Source of the DNA: Bacteroidales bacterium
GTDB lineage: Bacteria > Bacteroidota > Bacteroidia > Bacteroidales > P3
Reading direction: 5' to 3'
NCBI GenBank assembly: GCA_031263015.1
Contig: JAISGN010000016.1
Span: 1-64,000 of the forward strand
DNA length: 64,000 nucleotides
The position numbers were made by a program, and so were the translations under genes. The notes below the pieces were generated by a model. That model was given only the letters and a program-made list of their open reading frames with translations. It did not search any database and had not been told where the DNA came from. This document shows positions 55,432-64,000 of the stretch, one piece after another (position 1 is the stretch's first letter; the number at the start of each line of letters is the position of its first letter).

Positions 55432-57486
55432 TTACTCTTGTGGCGTAAATGGTAAAGGATTTGCAGCGAGAAAATCGCTAAACAACGGATATTTTTCATA
55501 CTCCTCACGAAGCATAGAGCAGTTTGAAGAGTTTAGGGCATTGTTATGCACATCATAAATATCGTATGTCTTGCGTATTAGCTTATTTTCCGGATTCCAA
55601 TAGTATTTTGAGTGTTCAAAAGCAACCTCTGTGCAACCTGAATTAAAGGTATTGAATTTGCGAGAGAAAAAAATCAATTTTCCATCATTGTATATGCGTT
55701 CGTAAATAAAGTCCCATGCTTGATTATCGTTATAAATCGTTTCTCTTATATAAGTAATCTTGTCGTCTTCAGGGTATTTATACACCTCATATAGCGTTTC
55801 TATTTTATGATTGTCTCTTTGCTCATCATAAGGCATTATTTTTGATGAATCATCTTCATAACGAACAAAACGATTGTAAGATTCCGGAGCGGCCTCCTTT
55901 GCCTGCCTTATATTTTCCTCAATAATGTTATACAAATCATCCGTTTCATTAATCTTATACCAAGCCTCTTCCGAATCATCTTCATAAGCAGAAGATTCAT
56001 CGTCCGTTAAACTTGTGGTCTCATTAGGTTTCTCTTCATCCGAATCGTCATTAATTAAACCGGAAGGAATTAATGTGCTGTCCGGTTCATTATCCGACAT
56101 AAACATAGGGTCCCATGGCGGCAACATAATAGGTTTCTGGTTAAGCAAATCAAGTATCTTGGCACTGCAATACTTCTTATCCACTACCAAACGAAACATA
56201 TATTCGTTAAACCATTCATCCGTAATAATCAAATGCCCTTGATAGCCTGCCGAAGCCCCCCAAGAATTTTCCACAAGCCATTTTTTCGGTTTGCTATTCT
56301 TATCCAAATCAACGGCACACAAGGTCATGGCGTGTGAAGAGCCACTTGAAAGCGTCTGAATGCGTTGTTTTTTATCCATTGGAAAGGTTGTGCTGAATAA
56401 AGAGCCGTAATCGTATTCGTTTATATCCAAAAGACCCTTCTCTCTACTGAAAAATTTGCCTACATCACAGGAAAAATACATCATAGTAGAGTCTTTGATG
56501 GATGCAATAGCCGCTTCCTTTATATCTTCTATCGGAAGATTGATATATTTCCAGTTTTTGCCGTCCATAACGTGCCTGTCATTCTCTATTTCATACACCT
56601 TATAATAATCACGTGAAGGGTCGTTCATCAACATCACATAATCATCGGACAGATTCTTGTTTATATATTCCTGATAGAACGATTTAGGAGTATAAGTCTT
56701 TGTTGAAATCTCTTTACCTGCAGCATCCCTTAAAGTATATGTAAATTCCGTAACGGGTTCTCCATAAGCCAGCACAAGCATACGATATATTGTTGAAAGC
56801 ATATCTATTTTGCGATTTTCCAAAGCCTCATTCTTTGCATTCTTTGCGTACATATCACGCAACTCCAACGCATATTCCTTTAATTTTAATGTGATAAGGT
56901 CGTTGATTTTGCCCGTATTGTCGGAATTATATGTTTCAGGCTGAACGGAAGAAGGCACAAGCCCATATTTCATCACCAAATCGGAAACACCGGTGAATTG
57001 TCCGCCGTCCGATAACGTGTTTTTGAGCAACCATTCGTTGTTCTTGCTGTCAAGAGGCTCCTTTATATGGTCAATAATCAGCGAAAGGAACAAATTAGAC
57101 TTCTCCAACTGGTCATAAAAGAAAAGATAATCCTGCGAAAAGTAGAAAGGACCGAGATTATACTTGGCAATCATTTCCGCTCTCAACACATTAAAACCCG
57201 TAAATAGCCAACAACGACCGGAAGACTTCTGGTCGGTGATACCTCTGCTCATAACACGATTGGAAAAGTAGGTATCGTAGTTGGCAGCGTTGTCTAAATT
57301 TAACGCAAGGCTCGTAATCCTGCCGTTAGCGATAGCATTCCTGAGTGCTTTGTCTTCTTTCGTGTTCTTAAAACCTGCTTTGATTTTGTTTAATTGCGTT
57401 TCGTTTAGCCCCTGATTTTGTGAAAAAACGGCAGAACCGCAAATCATTAAGGCTAAACCAAATAATACTTTTAGTTTTACTTGCAT
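55432..57486 (-). CDS. Exported C1-family (bleomycin-hydrolase-like) peptidase with C-terminal extension
   Basis: The 684-residue product has a signal peptide (1-22, ending VFSQ). The papain-like C1B core has the nucleophile C92 in QKSSGRCWLFTGFNVLRAE, H385 in SSHAMTLCAVDLD and N407 in WLVENSWGASAGYQGHLI. The core ends near 460; a further 220 residues follow with an acidic stretch (about 465-530) and a domain ending LAANPLPFTPQE. Bleomycin-hydrolase relatives are usually about 450 residues, so the tail is an added module. It should act in the periplasm or outside; the substrate is unknown. Confidence 0.85.
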   Translation of the reverse strand: MQVKLKVLFGLALMICGSAVFSQNQGLNETQLNKIKAGFKNTKEDKALRNAIANGRITSLALNLDNAANYDTYFSNRVMSRGITDQKSSGRCWLFTGFNVLRAEMIAKYNLGPFYFSQDYLFFYDQLEKSNLFLSLIIDHIKEPLDSKNNEWLLKNTLSDGGQFTGVSDLVMKYGLVPSSVQPETYNSDNTGKINDLITLKLKEYALELRDMYAKNAKNEALENRKIDMLSTIYRMLVLAYGEPVTEFTYTLRDAAGKEISTKTYTPKSFYQEYINKNLSDDYVMLMNDPSRDYYKVYEIENDRHVMDGKNWKYINLPIEDIKEAAIASIKDSTMMYFSCDVGKFFSREKGLLDINEYDYGSLFSTTFPMDKKQRIQTLSSGSSHAMTLCAVDLDKNSKPKKWLVENSWGASAGYQGHLIITDEWFNEYMFRLVVDKKYCSAKILDLLNQKPIMLPPWDPMFMSDNEPDSTLIPSGLINDDSDEEKPNETTSLTDDESSAYEDDSEEAWYKINETDDLYNIIEENIRQAKEAAPESYNRFVRYEDDSSKIMPYDEQRDNHKIETLYEVYKYPEDDKITYIRETIYNDNQAWDFIYERIYNDGKLIFFSRKFNTFNSGCTEVAFEHSKYYWNPENKLIRKTYDIYDVHNNALNSSNCSMLREEYEKYPLFSDFLAANPLPFTPQE

Positions 57487-57566
57487 TTTTCTTATCTAAT
57501 CTTGATTTATATTTCCGAAACATAGTTTGCTTATAATTTTAGCAAACAAGTTTTTTTATTAAGGGG

Positions 57567-57574
57567 CAAAAGTA
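57567..57574 (-). promoter_or_regulatory. -7 box TACTTTTG for the C1 peptidase gene
   Basis: The minus strand reads TACTTTTG about 80 bases upstream of the ATG at 57486. From here to the array at 57812 I see no gene or other signal. Confidence 0.45.
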
Positions 57575-57811
57575 CAAAATTATTTTTATTGTACGTGCCT
57601 CGAACTGCATTTTATCATTCCGAATGCCTGAAAGAAATTCAAGATTGCAGGTTTCGCTCCGACCACATCGCCTTACGCAGCAAGCAATGCCTATTAAAAA
57701 TCACTGATTCCTCTCATTGCTGTTTTAGTTCGCTGATTAATGAATTTTATTTATACAAAAAGCCGCTTCAAATCACACAAAAACAACTGCATACGCCCTT
57801 TCATCGCCACC

Positions 57812-58021
57812 AAAGGCTGTTTGTGCGTGTCGGTGTGTCTCACACAGAGATTAATTTGACATTATGTTTTATTAAAAGACTGTTTCGTTTTAACGAAATC
57901 AAGGAATATTTTTACGAAAGGCTGTTTGGTTAAAATAAAACAGCCTTTCATTTTAACCGAACGCTGTTTTATAAAAAAATAAAGTCAGTGCGACACGCAC
58001 AAAGGCTGTTTCATTTTCGGC
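57812..58021. repeat. 21-bp-phased modular repeat, locus K (10 units) with hairpin module
   Basis: Ten units in register: AAAGGCTGTTT (three), AAAGACTGTTT, AAATCAAGGAA, AAACAGCCTTT, GAACGCTGTTT and the hairpin unit with GTCAGTGCGACACGCAC at 57984-58000. A damaged inverted hairpin and a small extra one (GTGTG TCT CACAC) lie at 57823-57845. It sits in the 667-bp divergent gap before lysS. Confidence 0.85.
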
Positions 58022-58108
58022 TTCTTTTGCTTTGATTTCATCATACCTTAATTTGATGCGGCAAAGGCAGGAAAAAATTTCGGCAATTCTCATTTGCAAT
58101 TGTTTTTG

Positions 58109-58116
58109 TAACTTTG
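58109..58116 (+). promoter_or_regulatory. -7 box TAACTTTG for lysS
   Basis: TAACTTTG lies 37 bases before the ATG at 58154. Confidence 0.55.
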
Positions 58117-58153
58117 CACGCTAATCAACTAACAAAATTAATCATTAAAACAA

Positions 58154-59683
58154 ATGGCTGAACTATCGGAACAAGAGATTTTAAGGCGCCGGGCTGTGGA
58201 AAATTTACGCTCTTTGGGCATTGAACCTTATCCTGCACCATTATATGAAGTCAATGCAAAGACTAACGAAATTTTAGAGAACTTTCCAAAAGATAATACG
58301 CTGTATCAACAAGTTAGTATAGCGGGTCGCATTATGAGCAGAAGGATTATGGGGGCGGCTTCCTTTGCAGTAATTCAGGATAGTGTAGGAAAGATTCAAT
58401 TATATATCAAAAGAGATGAAATTTGTCCTGATGAGGATAAAACATTATATAATACGGTTTTTAAGAAACTGCTTGATATCGGCGATATAATCGGAGTTAA
58501 GGGCTATGTATTCATAACTCAAATGGGCGAAATCTCTATTCACGTTAAGGAATTGGTGGTTTTGAGTAAAAGTGTGAGACCTTTGCCGATTGTTAAGGAG
58601 AAAGACGGCGTTGTTTATGACGCTTTCACCAATCCGGAGCAGAGATACAGACAGCGTTATTTGGATTTGATAGTCAATCCTCAATATAGAGAGACGTTTG
58701 TCAAGCGTACCAAAATGGTAAATACGATGAGAAATTTTCTTGATGAGAAAGGATATTTGGAAGTTGAGACTCCGATACTGCAACCTTTGTATGGAGGTGC
58801 GGCAGCCCGCCCTTTCAAGACGTATCATAATACCTTAGATACTACACTCTACCTTAGAATAGCAAATGAGTTGTATTTAAAACGACTAATCGTAGGAGGA
58901 TATGACGGAGTGTATGAGTTCTCAAAAGATTTCCGCAATGAAGGAATGGATCGCTTCCATAACCCGGAATTTACTCAAATGGAATTATACGTAGCGTACA
59001 AAGACTATTTTTGGATGATGGATTTGGTGGAAGAAATGGTTGAGCGGATTGCATTAGACTTGCATGGAGACACAAAAATCAAGGTTGGAGAAAATGTAAT
59101 AGACTTCAAACGTCCTTGGAAACGCTATACAATGTACGAAGCCATTGAACACTTCACATCTATTGATATTTCAGCGATGGATGAAGACGCATTAAGAGAT
59201 GTTTGTCGCAAATTACATATAGAAACCGACTCTTCTATGGGCAAAGGCAAGTTAATAGATGAGATTTTTGGCGAAACTTGCGAAGGAAAACTTATTCAAC
59301 CTACATTTATATATGATTACCCTGTTGAAATGTCTCCTCTTGCTAAAAAACATCGTAGTAAGGAAGGACTGGTTGAGCGGTTTGAAGCAATATGCAACTG
59401 TAAGGAGATTTGTAATGCATATTCCGAATTGAATGATCCGATGGATCAGCGTCAGCGTTTTGAGAAACAGTTGGAACTTGGCAAGCGTGGAGATACCGAA
59501 TCAATGGTTTTGGATGAGGATTTCTTACGTGCATTGGAGTATGGTATGCCTCCTACCTCTGGCTTAGGCATAGGCATTGACAGATTGGCAATGATGATGA
59601 CCGATTCGCACTCTATACAAGATGTATTGTTCTTTCCTCAAATGAAACCCGAAGTAACCCAAAGCATAGAAGCAAACGAATAA
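58154..59683 (+). CDS. lysS: Lysyl-tRNA synthetase, class II
   Basis: The 509-residue enzyme charges tRNA-Lys. An OB-fold anticodon domain at about 50-155 ([36 protein letters not shown]) precedes the class II core with motif 1 near [33 protein letters not shown], motif 2 in [24 protein letters not shown] and motif 3 in [15 protein letters not shown]. It is a single gene with its own promoter and is normal in length. Confidence 0.96.
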   Translation: MAELSEQEILRRRAVENLRSLGIEPYPAPLYEVNAKTNEILENFPKDNTLYQQVSIAGRIMSRRIMGAASFAVIQDSVGKIQLYIKRDEICPDEDKTLYNTVFKKLLDIGDIIGVKGYVFITQMGEISIHVKELVVLSKSVRPLPIVKEKDGVVYDAFTNPEQRYRQRYLDLIVNPQYRETFVKRTKMVNTMRNFLDEKGYLEVETPILQPLYGGAAARPFKTYHNTLDTTLYLRIANELYLKRLIVGGYDGVYEFSKDFRNEGMDRFHNPEFTQMELYVAYKDYFWMMDLVEEMVERIALDLHGDTKIKVGENVIDFKRPWKRYTMYEAIEHFTSIDISAMDEDALRDVCRKLHIETDSSMGKGKLIDEIFGETCEGKLIQPTFIYDYPVEMSPLAKKHRSKEGLVERFEAICNCKEICNAYSELNDPMDQRQRFEKQLELGKRGDTESMVLDEDFLRALEYGMPPTSGLGIGIDRLAMMMTDSHSIQDVLFFPQMKPEVTQSIEANE

Positions 59684-59734
59684 GCCTTAATGCTGATTTA
59701 TGGATATTTATTTGGCAGTTAGGATTAAAAAACT

Positions 59735-59742
59735 TAACTTTG
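59735..59742 (+). promoter_or_regulatory. -7 box TAACTTTG for tnaA
   Basis: TAACTTTG lies 54 bases before the ATG at 59797. No TnaC-like leader peptide with a Trp codon was seen between them. Confidence 0.5.
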
Positions 59743-59796
59743 CAGACTTGAATTCAGAAGAAAATATTAGTAAAATAAATTAAATTTTAATAGATT

Positions 59797-61173
59797 ATGG
59801 AATTACCTTTTGCAGAATCTTGGAAGATAAAAATGGTTGAGCCTATTAGGAAATCAACTCGTGAAGAACGCGAACGCTGGCTTGCAGAAGCCAACAATAA
59901 TGTTTTCCTTCTCAAAGCCGAAAACGTATATATTGATTTGATAACCGATTCCGGCACCGGTGCTATGAGCGATAGACAATGGGCGGAATTAATGCTTGGG
60001 GATGAAAGTTACGCCGGCGCAACTTCTTTCTTCAAAATGAAAAAGATGATAAAGAAAATTACAGGCTTTGATTACGTTATTCCAACTCATCAGGGACGTG
60101 CGGCAGAAAATGTATTGTTTTCTTATCTTGTAAAGGCTGGTAATATCGTTCCTGGCAACTCTCATTTTGATACAACCAAAGGACATATTGAATCAAGGCA
60201 CGCTGTTGCGTTGGATTGCACAATAGATGAAGCAAAAGACACACAATTGGAAGTTCCTTTTAAGGGTAATGTTGATTTGAATAAATTAGATAAGGCGTTA
60301 GCAGAGAATAAAGGAAATGTTCCTTTCGTTGTCGTAACCATAACCAATAATACAGCCGGTGGTCAGCCTGTTTCTATGGAGAATATAAAAGGGGCAAAGG
60401 CTGTATGCAATAAATACGGCATAAAAATGCTGTTAGATTCTGCACGTTTTGCTGAAAACGCATACTTTATTAAGACAAGAGAAAAAGGATATGAGAATAA
60501 AACCATAAAAGAAATTTGTTTGGAGATGTTCTCTTATGCTGACGGCATGACGATGAGTGCAAAGAAAGACGCCATTGTTAATATGGGAGGCTTTATAGCA
60601 ACTCGGCATGAAGAATGGTATGAAGGGGCAAAAGCATTCTGCATACCTTTTGAAGGCTTTCTTACTTACGGCGGAATGAATGGAAGAGATATGAATGCTC
60701 TTGCAGCAGGTCTTGATGAGAATACGGAGTTTGATAATCTTGAAACAAGAATTAAACAGGTTCAATACTTGGCAAGCCGTCTTGATGAATTCGGAATACC
60801 TTATCAACGTCCTGCCGGCGGACACGCAATCTTCATTGACGCTCCGAAAATCTTAACTCACGTTCCGAAAGAAGAGTTTCCGGCACAGACATTGACTTGT
60901 GAATTGTATTTGGAAGCAGGTATCAGAGGTTGCGAAATAGGTTATCTTTTAGCCGATAGAGATCCTGTTACAAGGGAAAATCGTTTTAACGGAAATGATT
61001 TCTTACGTCTTGCCATTCCTCGCAGAGTTTATACCAACAATCATATGGATGTGATTGCCGTTGCTTTGAAAAACGTTTTTGATCGCAGAGAAAAAATCAC
61101 TCGTGGCGTAGAAATAACTTGGGAAGCCGAGCTTATGCGCCATTTTACGGTTAAACTAAAACGATTACAATAA
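59797..61173 (+). CDS. tnaA: Tryptophanase
   Basis: The 458-residue PLP enzyme splits tryptophan to indole, pyruvate and ammonia. The PLP lysine is in MSAKKDAIVNMGG; other signatures are YIDLITDSGTGAMSDRQW, PTHQGRAAENVLF, TITNNTAGGQPVSMENI and LDSARFAENAYFIK. The close relative tyrosine phenol-lyase is excluded by the C-terminal CELYLEAGIRGCEIG, where that enzyme has an Arg in SMERG. A hairpin terminator follows at 61189. Indole production would be the expected phenotype. Confidence 0.9.
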   Translation: MELPFAESWKIKMVEPIRKSTREERERWLAEANNNVFLLKAENVYIDLITDSGTGAMSDRQWAELMLGDESYAGATSFFKMKKMIKKITGFDYVIPTHQGRAAENVLFSYLVKAGNIVPGNSHFDTTKGHIESRHAVALDCTIDEAKDTQLEVPFKGNVDLNKLDKALAENKGNVPFVVVTITNNTAGGQPVSMENIKGAKAVCNKYGIKMLLDSARFAENAYFIKTREKGYENKTIKEICLEMFSYADGMTMSAKKDAIVNMGGFIATRHEEWYEGAKAFCIPFEGFLTYGGMNGRDMNALAAGLDENTEFDNLETRIKQVQYLASRLDEFGIPYQRPAGGHAIFIDAPKILTHVPKEEFPAQTLTCELYLEAGIRGCEIGYLLADRDPVTRENRFNGNDFLRLAIPRRVYTNNHMDVIAVALKNVFDRREKITRGVEITWEAELMRHFTVKLKRLQ

Positions 61174-61188
61174 ACAATATTAATATTA

Positions 61189-61227
61189 AATCAGGTTACA
61201 AGCAATTGTAGCCTGATTTATTTTTTA
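61189..61227 (+). terminator. Hairpin terminator after tnaA
   Basis: AATCAGGTTACA pairs with TGTAGCCTGATT (one G-T mismatch) around a six-base loop and is followed by a T-run. It lies only seven bases before the next start codon. Confidence 0.7.
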
Positions 61228-61233
61228 TAATAT

Positions 61234-62232
61234 ATGAAGTGGTTAGGTTTTTGGTTGAAAAATTCCCGCTATGTTGCCCTTCCGCAAAGTGTAATGCCTG
61301 CAATAGTGGCATTATCTATGGCTTTGCCGAGCGGGCATTTTGATTTCGTACAAGCGTTACTTGCTTTTGCGGGAGTGATATTTGCTCATCTTGGAATGAA
61401 CCTTGCTGATGATTATTTTGATTACAGGAATAAATCCGATGTTGTTCGCAACAGACTCCATCATCAAGGTTTCAGGGCAAGGATAGCAAAGTGCGATTAT
61501 CTGACATCAGGTAAGGCTACATCCAAACAACTCCTTGTTGCAGTAATTGCTTTTTTACTTATCGCAGCATCTTTCGGCACGATAATATTGCTTTATAGAG
61601 GTATAACTATTCTTGTCCTCGCATTTGCGGGGCTTGCTCTCGGGCTGTTTTATTCCTGTCCGCCGCTGAAATTGTCTTATTACGGCTTGGGAGAAATAGT
61701 TATCGGTATAATGTTCGGACCTTTGCTAATGACAGGTGTTTATTTTGCCGCCTGCGGACAAATAGACGGCACAATAATCTTTACTTCCATCCCAATAGGA
61801 CTGCTTGTTATGAATATTATCTTTACTCATTCGGTTATGGACCAGCATGCCGATAAAGCCATATCAAAGATGACATTCGCCATACTGCTTAACAAAAAAT
61901 CATACATTCGTTTTGCGGCATTTCTGTTTAACTTCCTGCCGTTTATCATTCTTCTTGTCGGTGTATTGCTTGGCATGGTGCATTGGTTATATCTCATTGC
62001 ATTTCTAACTCTTCCTCATGCAATATGGTTGTTTGATTCCATTTCTCTGTTTCTTGACAACGACAAAGCGAAACAAAGTCCTAAAAAATGGCTTGGACGA
62101 ATGGAAAACTGGCAAGCAATAAAAGATGCGGGGCTTGACTGGTTTATGATTCGCTGGTACGCATCCCGAAATCTTATAACTTCATTTTGTATTATTATTA
62201 TCTTAATAAATATTATCCTTGCCTTATGTTAA
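61234..62232 (+). CDS. UbiA-family prenyltransferase
   Basis: The 332-residue protein has about nine membrane helices. The first aspartate motif is NLADDYFDY (about 57-65) and the second VMDQHADK (about 207-214), the metal sites of UbiA/MenA enzymes that attach a prenyl chain to an aromatic acceptor. The long loop between the first motif and helix 3 (KSDVVRNRLHHQGFRARIAKCDYLTSGKA) is larger than in typical MenA. It might be menaquinone-related or belong to another prenylation route. The radical SAM gene starts inside its stop codon region, so they are coupled. Confidence 0.8.
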   Translation: MKWLGFWLKNSRYVALPQSVMPAIVALSMALPSGHFDFVQALLAFAGVIFAHLGMNLADDYFDYRNKSDVVRNRLHHQGFRARIAKCDYLTSGKATSKQLLVAVIAFLLIAASFGTIILLYRGITILVLAFAGLALGLFYSCPPLKLSYYGLGEIVIGIMFGPLLMTGVYFAACGQIDGTIIFTSIPIGLLVMNIIFTHSVMDQHADKAISKMTFAILLNKKSYIRFAAFLFNFLPFIILLVGVLLGMVHWLYLIAFLTLPHAIWLFDSISLFLDNDKAKQSPKKWLGRMENWQAIKDAGLDWFMIRWYASRNLITSFCIIIILINIILALC

Positions 62233-63125
62233 TAAAAAGAATGTTGTATTTGATGTGGTGGTTTGTGAAAGTGAAATTTTTTCATAAGCAAATACCGCTG
62301 CAAAGTGTCATTTTCATATCCGACAAATGCAATTTGCAGTGTCGCCATTGCAGTGTCTATAATTTGGAACATCCAAACGTGAAAACTTTTGACCAAATAC
62401 GTGAAGAATTGCAGTATTGTTATGATTTGGGCTCACGTTTTGTTGATTTTGAAGGCGGAGAACCCTTCATCTGGTCTGATAACGGCAAAACGATAAACGA
62501 TTTAATCCGCATGGCAAAAGAAGAAATCGGCTTCTTCTCTTGTACCGTTACCACTAATGCCCAGTTACATTTTGATACAATAGCGGATAGCGTTTGGGTT
62601 AGCTTGGATGGAATAGGTGAATATCACGAAAAAATACGCGGAAACGGCACTTTCTCACTTTTAGAGCAGAATGTAGCCTCATCAAACCATAAAGCATTGT
62701 CGGCAAATATGGCAATAAACACCCTAAACCACGAAGCCGTAGCACAAACCATTGAATATGTGAAACGAAATCCTCATTTTAAATCCATATCTCTTAATTT
62801 CCACACGCCCTTTCAAGGTACGGAATATTTGGCATTAGACAAGGCAACCCGCATACAAATAATTGATTTGATAATTGACTATAAACGCAGAGGCTATCCA
62901 ATAATGAATTCAATATCTGCCTTAAAGAAAATGAAACATCTTGATTTCAAAAAACAATGTTGGGTTACGAATTTCATCTTCTCAGACGGCACGAAAGCAA
63001 TGCAATGCATCGGTGATCAGCAAGGTGTTTGCGATGAATGCGGATTTTGTATGGCTGCCGAGATGAATAGTGTCTTCAATTTTTGCCCTGATACCATTTT
63101 GGCAGGACTTAGTCTTAGAGTATAG
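62226..63125 (+). CDS. Radical SAM protein
   Basis: From the ATG at 62226 the product has 299 residues. The 4Fe-4S triad is C35, C39 and C42 in SDKCNLQCRHC, followed by the SAM-binding VDFEGGEPFIW (GGEP motif). The C-terminal part has a cysteine cluster (KKQCWVTNF, MQCIGDQQGVCDECGFCMAA, FNFCPD) resembling a second cluster-binding or twitch domain. Two hydrophobic runs near the N terminus (1-17) may contact the membrane. The partner is the UbiA prenyltransferase; the substrate cannot be inferred. Confidence 0.82.
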   Translation: MLIKRMLYLMWWFVKVKFFHKQIPLQSVIFISDKCNLQCRHCSVYNLEHPNVKTFDQIREELQYCYDLGSRFVDFEGGEPFIWSDNGKTINDLIRMAKEEIGFFSCTVTTNAQLHFDTIADSVWVSLDGIGEYHEKIRGNGTFSLLEQNVASSNHKALSANMAINTLNHEAVAQTIEYVKRNPHFKSISLNFHTPFQGTEYLALDKATRIQIIDLIIDYKRRGYPIMNSISALKKMKHLDFKKQCWVTNFIFSDGTKAMQCIGDQQGVCDECGFCMAAEMNSVFNFCPDTILAGLSLRV

Positions 63126-63204
63126 AAACTTGATTTCATTTTCACAGAACTTGATTTCATTTTCACAGAACCTGATTTCATTTTTACGAAACCTGATTCT
63201 GTCA
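63126..63204. repeat. 21-bp tandem repeat, nearly four copies
   Basis: Units AAACTTGATTT + CATTTTCACA, GAACTTGATTT + CATTTTCACA, GAACCTGATTT + CATTTTTACG and a partial fourth repeat every 21 bases between the stop codons of two convergent genes. The 11+10 layout matches the larger arrays. Confidence 0.85.
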
Positions 63205-64000
63205 TCATTCTTTAACGTTCATTGCGCTGCGTAAGCCGCTACCGACCATCATAAAGGCGAAAACCAGCAACATTATCGCAATTCCCGGAATTATTGCCAT
63301 ATAAGCCGCATCCAAAATGATGTATCCGTAATTTTCTTTAATCATTGTTCCCCATGAAGGCATTGGCGGCTGCACTCCTATCCCAAGAAAACTTAATCCT
63401 GCTTCCTGTAAAATTGCCGTAGCAAAGTTTGACGCTGTTATAACGGTAACCGCACCCACTACATTAGGCAATATATGTCTGAAAATAATGCGATAGTCCG
63501 AGAAACCCAATGCTCGCCCGGCTTCAACAAACTCTTTTTCTTTTATTGACATCACTCGTCCTCTTACCATGCGGGCTAAATCTACCCACATAGTCAATCC
63601 CACCGCTACAAAGACCTGCCAGAATCCTTTTCCCAAAGCAAAGGTTATGGCAATGACCAATAAAATTGTCGGAATAGACCAAACAACATTTATTATCCAC
63701 ATTATAAGTTTGTCTATCCAGCCTCCGTAATATCCGGCAAGCGAACCCAACAATATTCCTATGAAAATGGCTATCACAACGGCTATTAAACCAACGGAAA
63801 GGCTGACCCGCGTACCTATAAGCAACTGCGACAACATATCTCTGCCGTATCTGTCGGTGCCAAGCAAGAATCTGCGTTTTTCTATTTTATAATCATTGGT
63901 TTTTATCTCCATTACTTGTCCTTCATTAGGATTATCGCCGGTGTAAGCCTCAACATACATCACTCCCCTATCTTTCCAATGCCTGTAAATCGGAATTGCC
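63205..64000 (-). CDS. ABC transporter permease, DppC/OppC type (partial, runs off the right edge)
   Basis: The visible 265 residues are the C-terminal part of a dipeptide/oligopeptide-type permease. The family entry motif is RRFLLGTDRYGRDMLSQLLIGTRVSLSVGL, and the EAA loop is in EAGRALGFSDYRIIFRHILPNVVGAV, which contacts the ATPase. About five membrane helices remain. The frame continues without a stop to 64000 (IPIYRHWKDRGVM...), so the start is outside. A GTG at 63963 is not needed as a start. Peptide or nickel uptake is likely. Confidence 0.88.
   Translation of the reverse strand, partial: AIPIYRHWKDRGVMYVEAYTGDNPNEGQVMEIKTNDYKIEKRRFLLGTDRYGRDMLSQLLIGTRVSLSVGLIAVVIAIFIGILLGSLAGYYGGWIDKLIMWIINVVWSIPTILLVIAITFALGKGFWQVFVAVGLTMWVDLARMVRGRVMSIKEKEFVEAGRALGFSDYRIIFRHILPNVVGAVTVITASNFATAILQEAGLSFLGIGVQPPMPSWGTMIKENYGYIILDAAYMAIIPGIAIMLLVFAFMMVGSGLRSAMNVKE

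Noticed and set aside
59797-61173. Tyrosine phenol-lyase instead of tryptophanase
   Set aside because: The C-terminal CEIG lacks the Arg of the SMERG segment that marks tyrosine phenol-lyase, and CELYLEAGIR matches tryptophanase.

Overview
The window looks like a chromosomal segment of a low-GC Bacteroidota bacterium, most likely Bacteroidales. The evidence is the TAnnTTTG promoter -7 box in front of many genes (mostly without a clear Shine-Dalgarno site), type IX secretion proteins (a PorZ-like protein plus cargo with type A and type B C-terminal sorting domains), the recO-porZ gene pair, OmpA-family and beta-barrel outer membrane proteins, NhaD, and a 29-residue AURKAIP1/COX24-type basic protein next to an HU gene. 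No species can be named from the sequence alone. LAYOUT. 1-10.5 kb holds housekeeping and envelope genes: a partial secreted protein, UDP-glucuronate decarboxylase, coaE, a secreted trypsin-like protease, a lysozyme-like membrane protein, and a run ugd, rfbD, NlpC/P60 lipoprotein, queA, ispD. 10.5-14.6 kb has a beta-barrel protein, asnS and nhaD. 14.64-20.09 kb is a compact DNA-phosphorothioation (dnd) island with three overlapping leftward genes: dndC, dndD and a dndE-HerA ATPase fusion. It lies between two 135-bp direct copies of the promoter and 5' end of rocD; the left copy is a dead fragment and the right copy belongs to the intact ornithine aminotransferase. 21.2-24.9 kb has tRNA-Arg(ACG), a thioredoxin-like lipoprotein, ssb, HU, a small basic protein and RNase G/E. 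24.9-28.2 kb looks accessory: a RelA/SpoT-domain protein, a small secreted protein, an unrecognised 228-residue protein, a 21-bp tandem repeat and a 29-bp perfect inverted repeat. 28.2-38.1 kb has a coiled-coil surface protein, ogt, rlmI-like, lgt, gpmA, a metallo-hydrolase, and GtrA / GT-C-like / FAD oxidoreductase genes that may serve surface glycans. 38.1-41.7 kb has a nitroreductase and an iron-siderophore or cobalamin ABC transporter. 41.7-48.6 kb is T9SS- and envelope-related. 48.6-64 kb has miaA, cca, folE, ldcA, pyrG, a C1 peptidase, lysS, tnaA, a UbiA prenyltransferase, a radical SAM protein and a partial DppC-type permease. REPEATS. The most unusual feature is a dispersed intergenic repeat family built on a strict 21-bp period (11-bp word plus 10-bp word, each usable in either orientation). 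It occurs at ten array loci plus related short arrays, and it fills every divergent intergenic gap longer than about 220 bp. A 17-bp hairpin module in it shows compensatory stem changes. With the dnd island in its duplicated rocD promoter, these arrays are the best candidates for something not yet described.
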